From Deltaproteobacteria bacterium (GTDB taxonomy: Bacteria; Desulfobacterota; Desulfarculia; Adiutricales; Adiutricaceae), in NCBI GenBank assembly GCA_031267005.1, contig JAIRZX010000517.1:1-16620 (forward strand): a DNA stretch of 16,620 nt. Direction: 5' to 3'. Made by a program: the position numbers and the translations under genes. Of the stretch, positions 9,174 to 15,270 are shown piece after piece. Position 1 is the first letter of the stretch, and each line of letters opens with the position of its first letter. The notes below the pieces were generated by a model that saw only the letters and a program-made list of their open reading frames with translations, searched no databases and was not told the origin of the DNA.

Positions 9174-9455
9174 ATTGAATCCGCAATTGGCGGCAAGATT
9201 GATTTTTGGAAAAATTATTTTGTTTTAGAAACTATTTGTTGGCCTTTGTTTAAAAGAAATATGGAGCCATTCTCTTATTCCAAATGAATATATATAAATT
9301 CATTTTATTGGCCTATTCAAGGTAATGACTATGTATTTATTTTAGATAATTTACAATGGTGGCTGTTCAGCCCACCTATTTTCTTTCGCCAATATTCGAT
9401 CCGGATCTTCATCATTAACCATCCGTTGTTTTTTTTGCTGGTCCGTCATATATAA
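9174..9455 (+). pseudogene. Possible decayed relative of the 9664-10749 gene
   Basis: This frame is open except for one TGA at 9285-9287. Its conceptual product has landmarks resembling the C-terminal half of the neighbouring orphan protein in the same order: FS, then INSFYW (orphan: INSPYW), then FSP followed by IRIFII (orphan: IEIPII). The spacing between INSxYW and FSP is about 12 residues shorter than in the intact protein, and overall similarity is weak. Codons after 9366 are less A+T-rich than in the intact gene. The match was found by eye in A+T-rich DNA and could be chance; a profile comparison would decide. Confidence 0.22.
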
Positions 9456-9663
9456 GATCGGTTCAGGTTTTATTAACTGCAATTTGGTTCTGTTTTTTTT
9501 CATTTTACCTGTCTAAAGTCTGCGTGATAATATCATTGCCGGGGCGGTTAAATGGTTTTAGAACTGTGAAATAGTTCCATCGGTGTAATTTCTGTTTGTC
9601 TTTTATGCGACGGCCATAAAAGTATTTTTTAATTAATATGTTGTTGCTTCGAGGATGAACAAT

Positions 9664-10749
9664 ATGAAGAAAAGGACAAAATTTTGTAAGGCCGTGAAAT
9701 TTTTTGGCGTTCTTGTGGCTGTTATATTTTATATATTGGTCGGATCATATAATTATACTTATGTTGACTTAATTCCTGATTATTCCGGTGTAAAATTTAA
9801 GGAATTTAGATTTGGATCGTTTAAATTTGAATTGCCTGATTTTTTTGCGGTGGATGATCATGGTTTAAATAATGAGTTTCTTGTTATTTATCCTAATTAT
9901 AATTTGTCTTTAAGAGAAGTTAAATATCCGGACATAACGGAGTCTAACAAAATTTTATACAAGATTAATCGATGTCACGGGATACCTAATAGCCGACAAA
10001 ATCGACAAGACGATAAGGATTTGTCGAATTATTTTCATTTTAGCGCAGTAGTATATTCGCCTGTGGATGATAAATTTGAAAATGGAGGCTATACCGCAGC
10101 ATTTTTTGTAAATAATGGCTGTGTAATGATACGAGCTTCAAAAATCGATGCTAAAAATCCAGATAAAATCAATACATTTAAAAAAATGGTAAAAGATTTC
10201 TTGAAGCATTATAAATTGGATACAAAAAATGTATTATCTAATAACGATTTTGTAACCAAATTAGGTGTGATTAAATATAATAACGATTTCAAAATTACTG
10301 GCACCATCCAATTAACTAGCGACGTAAAACATGAAAATTATTTTACTAGTGCTGTCCACTATACGATCAGGTTTTCAAATACAGATAGCTATTTAATCAA
10401 CTCTCCGTATTGGGATATACCGCATTTCTCCAGAATGCTTTTACATGTTCTAAATAGGATTTATGCTAAGACTGTATTGAATTATCGATGGTCTCACAGA
10501 CAAGGTGATTTCAATTTTTCTCCTTTGTATTCTGGGAAAGAATTCATCGAAATTCCAATTATTAAAAATGGCTGCCCCGAAGAATTATTTATAGGTTCCT
10601 ACGCTAAAAAAAATGTGGGGACAGCAACTTTTTTTGATAATATCACTATCGAGATGCATATTTATGAAGATTATCAGCATAAGAATCCAAACTTTAATGT
10701 TGTTTATGGATATTGGGTTCGGGCAAAAAATTCAGCACGGTTAATTTAA
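9664..10749 (+). CDS. Orphan membrane-anchored protein of the A+T-rich island
   Basis: I do not recognise the family. From the start used here the product is 361 aa. It begins with a basic stretch (MKKRTKFCKAVK), then one hydrophobic segment at about residues 13-28, as in an uncleaved signal anchor, so the remaining 330 residues should face the periplasm or exterior. That part is rich in Asn, Lys, Tyr and Phe, with no cysteine-pair pattern or catalytic motif I can name. An early FGSFKFELPDFF stretch after the anchor, and duplicated copies nearby, loosely recall envelope immunity proteins such as Tli4; this is speculation. An ATG at 9655 is in frame, but GAGG at 9651-9654 touches it and sits nine bases before the ATG at 9664, so the latter is preferred. 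Codon use is strongly A/T-ending, unlike every other intact gene here, which indicates transfer. A truncated paralogue lies at 11513-11821. Confidence 0.8.
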   Translation: MKKRTKFCKAVKFFGVLVAVIFYILVGSYNYTYVDLIPDYSGVKFKEFRFGSFKFELPDFFAVDDHGLNNEFLVIYPNYNLSLREVKYPDITESNKILYKINRCHGIPNSRQNRQDDKDLSNYFHFSAVVYSPVDDKFENGGYTAAFFVNNGCVMIRASKIDAKNPDKINTFKKMVKDFLKHYKLDTKNVLSNNDFVTKLGVIKYNNDFKITGTIQLTSDVKHENYFTSAVHYTIRFSNTDSYLINSPYWDIPHFSRMLLHVLNRIYAKTVLNYRWSHRQGDFNFSPLYSGKEFIEIPIIKNGCPEELFIGSYAKKNVGTATFFDNITIEMHIYEDYQHKNPNFNVVYGYWVRAKNSARLI

Positions 10750-11256
10750 TATGCCAATATAAATGCCATAAAATAACATTCGATATTATTGATTAATAGT
10801 ACCCATCCAGGCGGTTAAGGGGCTGCGGAAAAAATAACTTAAACAACATCAAAAAATGGCGGTATCTGCGGTAGATTCTTTAAGGATGGACACCATGAGC
10901 AGGATGATGTTAAACGACGACGGATACACAATAAATGGACAGCCTTTGCGTGATTATGAGGCTATAGTTAATCTAGTAAGCCATACTTAAACCTCCAAAG
11001 GATTAATAGCCATTTGTAAACTTGATCACAAAAAGTTGAAACTTGGTGTTAAGCTTGCAAAAAAATAAAATATTCGCAATTTAGATAAAGCGCAATAAAT
11101 TTCATGGTGATAAGAATTATATTATGAAAATTAAATAGTTGAAAAAGTGTATTATTGCACAACACCTGTTAAGTTGTAATATTGGTCAGGGTGCTCGGCG
11201 TTGAGTTTTTTCTCGTCCTGAATAGCTTCCAAAGATAAAAGCTCTATAGAAATTAT
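10750..11256. other. A+T-rich spacer after the orphan gene
   Basis: About 500 bases of A+T-rich DNA. Apart from the small interrupted frame at 10856-11068 I see no gene. The last 40 bases before the insert at 11257 weakly resemble the part of the orphan gene that precedes the homology seen on the other side of the insert (ATAG-A-A/T-TTATG shared), which hints that the insert split or captured a paralogue, but the match is too poor to assert. Confidence 0.4.
10856..11068 (+). pseudogene. Small ORF interrupted by one stop, unknown
   Basis: One frame reads 44 codons from ATG 10856 (MAVSAVDSLRMDTMSRMMLN, later GYTINGQPLRDYEAIVNLV), meets TAA at 10988-10990, and continues open in the same frame for 25 more codons (TSKGLIAICKLDHKKLKLGV, then KLAKK) to TAA at 11066-11068. 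The balanced amino-acid composition and the continuation in frame suggest a gene of about 70 codons broken by a nonsense mutation. The alternative is a genuine 31-aa protein from ATG 10895, nine bases after AAGG at 10882-10885. I do not recognise the sequence. Confidence 0.3.
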
Positions 11257-11515
11257 GTATCCGTTCACGGGACTGGCCAGGCACTAGACAGCCCCCCGCC
11301 TTCGCCATGAACGCAGTATCCGCTCGCATGGCGGGCCGCGGCGCCTGAGAACTGGCCTCCCCGCCTGCCTCTCGGATGTCCTGGCTTCAATATTCAATAC
11401 TTCAGAAAGCTTCCTTTCATGCCTCAGCTCTCCGCCTCAGGTCTCCCAGGCCTTCCTCCCGCGAACCAGCCCGCTTCCTCTGGCGGCGTTTTCGGCCCCC
11501 CCCGTGAACGGATAC
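11257..11515. mobile_element. 259-bp G+C-rich MITE-like insert with perfect 15-bp inverted repeats
   Basis: GTATCCGTTCACGGG (11257-11271) and CCCGTGAACGGATAC (11501-11515) are perfect inverted repeats. Counting inward from the TA dinucleotides, the element can be read as TA, a TCCGTTCACGGG end, the interior, CCCGTGAACGGA, TA, which is the pattern of Tc1/IS630-type miniature elements with TA target duplication. The interior is markedly G+C-rich within an A+T-rich island, has no credible ORF, and contains an internal near-copy of the end (GTATCCGCTCGC, 11316-11327). The right end abuts, almost to the base, the homology of the truncated orphan paralogue. No transposase lies in the window, so mobility would have to be supplied in trans. 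Confidence 0.6.
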
Positions 11516-11821
11516 GCCAGGAGCTTATTTAATTACCGGTGGTCTTACAGGCAAGGGGATTTCAATTTTTCCCCTTTGTATTCAGGTGAAGAAGTAATTT
11601 ATATTCCTATTATTAAAAATGGCTACCCCGCAAAACTTCAAATGGATTCGTATGCGGGAAAAACTGTGGCAACCCCATCTTTTTTCGATCATATTCTTGT
11701 CGAGATGATTATTTTTGGAGATGATTATCAACAAAAAAATCCAAATTATAATGTTGTATATGGATATTGAGTAAGAGCGAAAGACACAGCACGGTTTTTG
11801 AAGTTAATTATCCTGCGCTAA
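11513..11821 (+). pseudogene. C-terminal fragment of an orphan-gene paralogue
   Basis: The frame matches the last 90 or so residues of the 9664-10749 protein at about two-thirds identity, sharing blocks such as NYRWS, RQGDFNFSPLYSG, IPIIKNG and NVVYGY. Homology begins at the codon for Tyr in the last bases of the insert's right repeat. The codon matching Trp in GYWVRAK is TGA here (11768-11770); after it the frame goes on as VRAKDTAR and ends at TAA 11819-11821. The piece therefore lacks the anchor and three-quarters of the protein and carries a nonsense mutation. The GTG at 11504 that could open the frame lies inside the inverted repeat and is not a real start. Confidence 0.85.
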
Positions 11822-11840
11822 AGGCGACAAATGCTGGTTC

Positions 11841-12042
11841 GTTTCCGTTCGCGGGAATAACAGGCAGGCGTTTTGCGGGAATGCAATCACGGCCGAGGCG
11901 GGGGGGCAGCCCGGCTTGAGGGCGGCATGGCGGCATGGCGGAAGGGCGGCGGCGGGTAATCGGTCAGGTCTATGCGAGGCTGAACCGGTTTAAGGGAGGT
12001 TGCCAGCAAGCCCAAATTAATCAAGTCTCCCTGAACAGATAC
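11841..12042. mobile_element. 202-bp G+C-rich insert with degenerate ends of the same type
   Basis: GTTTCCGTTCGCGGG (11841-11855) and CCCTGAACAGATAC (12029-12042) are imperfect inverted repeats related to the ends of the 259-bp insert (two mismatches on the left end). The interior is G+C-rich in A+T-rich surroundings, with a short tandem GCGGCATG duplication and no credible ORF. It begins 20 bases after the end of the truncated paralogue. It is probably an older or degenerate member of the same miniature element family. Confidence 0.42.
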
Positions 12043-12314
12043 GCTTGATGCGCATTATGGATTCGGCATTATTGTTACTGATATATAATTTTAGTCAATT
12101 TAGCCAGAATTTTATTCCTCGACTTGGCCAGGTTCAGCAAAGAAAAATATATCGTATCCGTCCTCGGGTAGGACCGGCGAGAGAAAATTACAAGACCGGC
12201 CGCGCCCCGTGCGCTGAATGACGGCACGTCCAGCCTCAGCTCGCTTGCCCGCGCTGCCGACAAAGCCGCGTCCTTTACGGACCCCGGTCGCCCGTCCCCG
12301 GTCGTCTGGTCATT

Positions 12315-12327
12315 CCCCCCCCCCCCC
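12315..12327. repeat. Homopolymer run of 13 C
   Basis: Thirteen consecutive C in a non-coding G+C-rich block. Such tracts slip during replication and are also common sites of sequencing length error. No gene is positioned to be switched by it. Confidence 0.95.
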
Positions 12328-12783
12328 GTTGCAGCCGGCAATCCCGGCGTCTGGCGACCGGGTTTACCTTGACGCGAACGAATTCCGCGGAGTACGCGGG
12401 TAGGGCAGACGACCGAATCGCTCGCAACCGGAGGGCGGCGGCCGCCAGACTCTCTCCCCGAAAGCAGGGGATAATCCGTGATGCTGATCGAGGTTGCAAG
12501 CCGGAGCGCGTCCGAGGGGTTTAATGATTCGGAGGACGGGGCGGGGGCGGAGCTCGGACGGCCGCAGCCCTCCCGTTTTGATGGAATTTTTATCTAAACC
12601 GGGATAACATAAGATATCATTTTTTTGAAAGGATGGGATACGGGAAACGGCGGAAAGCAGAATCGTTTGACGTGCCGATTCGCGGAGGTTATGGCTTACC
12701 CTCCCCATGCAAAGGAATGCCGATAGAGGCAATAGCGTTCCGTATGGCGGAAATACGGACAATCCCCAGAAAGGACCAAGAAC

Positions 12784-13263
12784 GTGACCGGAGAATCCGA
12801 CGTCCCTCTTATCGCTCGAAGGCGTATCGAGGCTGAACTTATAAAATACATTTACGCGGAGCTCAAGGAGGAGTTAGGGGCGGGCAGAGCCAAGGTCATT
12901 CTCGGGCGCGCGATACGGAAGGCCGCAAAGGACGCGGGCGCGGCTTTGGCGGCCAAGGAGCCGGAAAAGCCGGGGACTCGCGCGCTTGCCAGCCTCCAAG
13001 GGCTCTGGTCGGCCGGCGGCGCCCTGAAGACAAAGGTTTTGGAGCTCACGGACGACGCCTACGCCTACGAGGTCGAGCGTTGCGGCTACGCCGCTATGTA
13101 CGCGGAGCTCGGAATGGGGGAGCTCGGCTCGGTCGTCTCCTGCCTCAGGGACGCGTCCTTCATCGAGGGCTACGCTCCCGACCTCGTCCTCGACAGGCCC
13201 GAGACCATCATGGACGGTGACGGGAGGTGCCTTTTCCGGTACCGGAAGGCGGACAGGACGTAG
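12784..13263 (+). CDS. L-2-amino-thiazoline-4-carboxylic acid hydrolase family protein
   Basis: The 159-aa product has the pattern of the ATC hydrolase family, whose founding member opens the thiazoline ring of L-2-amino-thiazoline-4-carboxylate on the way to L-cysteine in Pseudomonas; many relatives have unknown substrates. Visible landmarks are Cys100 in VERCGYAAMYAELG, Cys120 and Asp123 in VSCLRDASFIEGYAP, Thr141 in the RPETIMDGDG strand, and Cys149 in CLFRYRK at the C-terminus, the usual ending of this family. The N-terminus is a basic helical region without signal peptide, so the protein should be cytosolic. The start is GTG, supported by AAGGA at 12771-12775 eight bases upstream. Base composition returns to the G+C-rich host type here, so it marks the end of the island. 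No cysteine-pathway partner is adjacent, so the substrate is open. Confidence 0.75.
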   Translation: MTGESDVPLIARRRIEAELIKYIYAELKEELGAGRAKVILGRAIRKAAKDAGAALAAKEPEKPGTRALASLQGLWSAGGALKTKVLELTDDAYAYEVERCGYAAMYAELGMGELGSVVSCLRDASFIEGYAPDLVLDRPETIMDGDGRCLFRYRKADRT

Positions 13264-13487
13264 TTGCCGGTTTGCCCGGACACAACCCTGTCCGCGAGGC
13301 CGGTTCCGGAAGCCATGTCGAGGAAGTCACCGCCGGTATGGCCTTCCAGGAAAGTCTTGTCCGGAATCGCCTGCGCGACGTGGCATGTTCCGGGAGAACG
13401 TCCTTGCCGCCCTGCCAGGGCTGCCCGTTTCGGATTGCCTTGAAAAAATCCATTTATGGAATCTGGGGGTGGCGGCGGCTATTCTTT

Positions 13488-13597
13488 CAGCGGAAGCTAA
13501 ACTCTAACGGCCCGGGGCAGACTCCTGGCCGGGGCCTTCCGTCAGCGGAAGCGAACCGCTAAAGGCCCGGGGCAGTCTCCTGGCCCGGGCCTTCCGT
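13488..13597. repeat. Two imperfect 55-bp tandem repeat copies
   Basis: Copies at 13488-13542 and 13543-13597 both run from CAGCGGAAGC through GGCCCGGGGCAG and CTCCTGGCC to CCTTCCGT with a few substitutions. Each copy carries a G+C-rich inverted repeat; the second is cleaner. The pair sits between convergent genes, so duplication of a shared terminator is the simplest reading. Confidence 0.85.
13562..13593. terminator. Bidirectional terminator-like hairpin
   Basis: AAGGCCCGGG (13562-13571) pairs perfectly with CCCGGGCCTT (13584-13593) around a 12-base loop, in the second copy of the 55-bp repeat. It lies 300 bp past the plus-strand hydrolase and 48 bp past the end of the minus-strand gene that stops at 13642. 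T-runs are short on both sides (CCGTTT on plus, TTTAG on minus), so efficiency is uncertain. Confidence 0.5.
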
Positions 13598-13641
13598 TTG
13601 GGGGGCTCGTTAGTCTTCGGGGCGCGAAACTGCCGCGTCGG

Positions 13642-14205
13642 TCATTCCGAACTTTTGAGGTAGGACTCCACCATGCGAAGCTCCTCGTCGCTGGGGAGGG
13701 CGTCAAGGGTGCCGAAGCCTTCCACGACCCTTTCGCGGCTGTCAGGGTCGTCCAGGATTATGATGGCGGCTGCCGCCCTCGTCATGATGAAGGTCGCCCT
13801 GTCCTCGGACAGGCCGAAGGACTCCATGACCGCGTAGAAGTCATCGTCCGTGGCTTCGGCGTTCCGGGATACGGTTACCAGGTCCAGGGCCAGAGGTATC
13901 TCTTCCTCGGTCATGGGTCCTTGCCCGGTGAAGCCTTCGCCGGACGGAGCGGCCGGGGCTTGGCTTCCGCCGCCCGCTTCCCCGGTGCGGATACCGCCCT
14001 GGAGCCGGCCTCCGGAGTGCCCGGCCGCGTCTCCAGCGGCCTGCCTCTCCGCCCGGGCCCGTCCCTGGCCGGCCGCCCAAGGCGAGAGGAAGACGGCGGC
14101 CAGGACAATAGCGGCCAGGGCCGCCGCCAGCCCCAAGCTCAGAAGGAGAGGGGACGGCGGCGGGCGCCGGGGCGTCAGGCGCGGTTGCGGAGGGTTGGAC
14201 GGCAT
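13642..14205 (-). CDS. Exported small protein, paralogue array member 1
   Basis: Family not recognised. The 187-aa product has a basic, Pro-rich N-terminus and a hydrophobic segment at residues 19-42, a signal anchor or signal peptide (possible cleavage after AAG), then a Gly/Ala-rich linker (about 43-92). The C-terminal domain shares three blocks with the next two genes: GQGPMTEEEIPLAL (94-107), a middle block SEDRATFIMTRAAAAIII (133-150) where the others have DERRVMFVTSK and EETRIAYLVNK, and PSDEELRMVESYL (171-183). It is the most divergent member. No Shine-Dalgarno sequence precedes the ATG, and a 23-bp tandem duplication covers the start region, so the start is uncertain. It is 66 bp downstream of array member 2 and probably co-transcribed with it. 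Confidence 0.75.
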   Translation of the reverse strand: MPSNPPQPRLTPRRPPPSPLLLSLGLAAALAAIVLAAVFLSPWAAGQGRARAERQAAGDAAGHSGGRLQGGIRTGEAGGGSQAPAAPSGEGFTGQGPMTEEEIPLALDLVTVSRNAEATDDDFYAVMESFGLSEDRATFIMTRAAAAIIILDDPDSRERVVEGFGTLDALPSDEELRMVESYLKSSE

Positions 14206-14235
14206 GGCTTGGGAGGGTTGGACGGCGTGGCTTGC
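14190..14235. repeat. 23-bp tandem duplication across a start codon
   Basis: Copies 14190-14212 and 14213-14235 differ at two positions. On the minus strand the downstream copy carries the ATG of array member 1 while the upstream copy has ACG at the same place. The duplication therefore separates the start codon from its original upstream sequence, consistent with the missing ribosome-binding site. Confidence 0.85.
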
Positions 14236-14271
14236 TAGGCGGCTGCGGCGCCGGGCGCCGGGGGAGGGCGG

Positions 14272-14712
14272 CTACTGGTTCAATTCCATGATGGTAGCCA
14301 TGGCGTCCATATGCGGCCTCAAGACGTCCAGTTCCTCAGGCGTGGGCACGGCGAGCGGGGTGCGCATCTGCTCCCCGGTAGCTTCGGCGGTGGAGCCCAG
14401 CTTGAGCATCAGGAACGCCGCCATGAGCTTGGAAGTCACGAACATGACGCGCCGCTCGTCCATGCCGGCCTTAGCCCCTAAAGCTAAGGTCTCCTCAGGG
14501 GGGGAATCTTTTTTGGAGGCGGCGAGTATCTCCAAGGCCACGGGCACCTCGGCGGCGGTTACGGGGGGCTGGTTTTCAAATACCTGCCTGAGCATGTCAG
14601 CGTCCGACTCCTGGGCGGACAGAGGCGCGGCAGGCGCCAGGGCCAGGGCCAGGACGGCCAGGGCGGGAAGGATAGCGAAAACGGGGCGGGATATCGTGTA
14701 GCGGGATTTCAT
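14272..14712 (-). CDS. Secreted small protein, paralogue array member 2
   Basis: Family not recognised. The 146-aa product has a clear signal peptide (MKSRYTISRP, hydrophobic core, cleavage predicted after LSA at residue 33). The mature protein, of about 113 residues, holds NQPPVTAAEVPVALEIL (47-63), a middle block DERRVMFVTSKLMAAFLML (85-103) and TPLAVPTPEELDVLRPH (118-134). These blocks recur in order in the gene ending at 15271, and the final one also in the partial gene at 16514. No cysteine or catalytic pattern is visible. The mature part looks like a small all-helical periplasmic or exported protein. Only a weak AAAGAG-type ribosome-binding site lies upstream. It probably heads a two-gene unit with array member 1. 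Confidence 0.85.
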   Translation of the reverse strand: MKSRYTISRPVFAILPALAVLALALAPAAPLSAQESDADMLRQVFENQPPVTAAEVPVALEILAASKKDSPPEETLALGAKAGMDERRVMFVTSKLMAAFLMLKLGSTAEATGEQMRTPLAVPTPEELDVLRPHMDAMATIMELNQ

Positions 14713-15270
14713 GGTGGCGGACTCTTTCGTTTTTTATTGGGATGACGCCGCTTCGAGGCGGGGTATCGGAAGCCCCCCCCGTCGGTCGGGGAGGGAAGTC
14801 GCGCGGGTGCGCGGCGCGCTGGGGGAGGGGCGCTGAAAGACCGCGGCTTCGGAGAAGCCTGGGGACGGCGGGGCGAACAGAGGGTCTTCGGAGGCCACGC
14901 GCCGGGCGGGCCGTGAGGGCCGGCGCCTCCCGGGGGCTTCAGGTTGCGGCGGGACGGGCACGCGGGGGGGGGGTAACCGGCAAAAACGTCGGAAGCGACG
15001 GGAGTCCGCGGCTCCCGGCTTCCAGGGAAAGCGGTTGCGGGGGCCGGACGGGCGGAGGCAAAAGCGGGGCGGGCGCCGAAAATGCCTCGAAGGCCCGTTG
15101 CGGTTAGGCGATCGGAGAAGGCCGGGCGTCCGGCTCGGGCGAGGCCGTTTCCGGTCCTTGTCTGGAGAGGCTCCCGGGCGCGGGAAGGCCGCCGCCGCGC
15201 CGGGGCGCGCATGCCGGATCCCCGCCCGCGCTCCGGCCGGGAGGGGTTGCGGCGGGGCGGCCTCGCGCGG
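14713..15270. other. G+C-rich spacer between array members 2 and 3
   Basis: 558 bases with no supported gene. Frames on both strands are open but give Arg/Pro/Gly-rich translations typical of non-coding G+C-rich DNA, and none contains the array motifs. It includes a G10 run at 14964-14973. The promoter of array member 2 is expected near its right-hand start, where A+T content rises (AATAAAAAACGAAAGAG on the minus strand), but I could not assign -35 and -10 elements. Confidence 0.45.

Larger units (their letters stand above)
8069..9663. other. A+T-rich, largely gene-poor start of the island
   Basis: Composition changes sharply after the desulfoferrodoxin stop, from very G+C-rich to strongly A+T-rich, and stays so until the orphan gene. 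Only short reading frames occur. The best are 8189-8305 (38 aa, starting MVDAIVFLTVWKIAKRYEA), 8592-8717 (41 aa, MNPIDSVIFPSLKIVIFKE) and 8914-9030 (38 aa, MDGDGRYNWNYSDNADIK). None has a good ribosome-binding site or a family match I recognise. A hairpin with one bulge lies at 9358-9376 (GGTGGCTG/CAGCCCACC) and is followed by TATTTTCTTT. An inverted-repeat hairpin and a possible decayed gene are listed separately. The stretch may be remnants of transferred genes. Confidence 0.5.
11822..12783. other. Mosaic intergenic region at the right edge of the island
   Basis: No credible gene in about 960 bases. Composition alternates: a G+C-rich insert (11841-12042, listed separately), an A+T-rich patch to about 12180 including a lone GTATCCGTCCTCGGG at 12154-12168 similar to the insert ends, a G+C-rich block to about 12560 with a C13 run, then A+T-rich DNA before the next gene. 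A small hairpin TCCCC/GGGGA lies around 12453-12470. A weak promoter for the gene at 12784 may lie near TTGATG 12578-12583, but no -10 with good spacing follows. Confidence 0.5.
13264..13641. other. Convergent intergenic region
   Basis: Separates the plus-strand hydrolase gene from the minus-strand array. It begins with a hairpin CGGACA (13277-13282)/TGTCCG (13289-13294) just past the hydrolase stop, without a T-run. One plus frame (13227-13562) stays open and reads ...KKSIYGIWGWRRLFFQRKLN before the repeats, perhaps a gene remnant, but I cannot match it to a family. The rest is the 55-bp tandem repeat listed separately. Confidence 0.45.

Noticed and set aside
11504..11770. An independent 88-aa gene starting at GTG 11504
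   Set aside because: The GTG lies inside the inverted repeat of the miniature element, and the body is a truncated paralogue with a nonsense codon at a conserved Trp.
12218..12762. Several 60-130 codon frames on both strands around the C13 run
   Set aside because: They overlap each other, lack ribosome-binding sites and have low-complexity translations.
13850..14701. 283-codon plus-strand frame
   Set aside because: It runs antisense through array members 1 and 2, both of which have export signals and shared motifs.
14709..15212. 167-codon minus-strand frame between array members 2 and 3
   Set aside because: Arg/Pro-rich, overlaps the start of array member 2, lacks the array motifs and any signal peptide.
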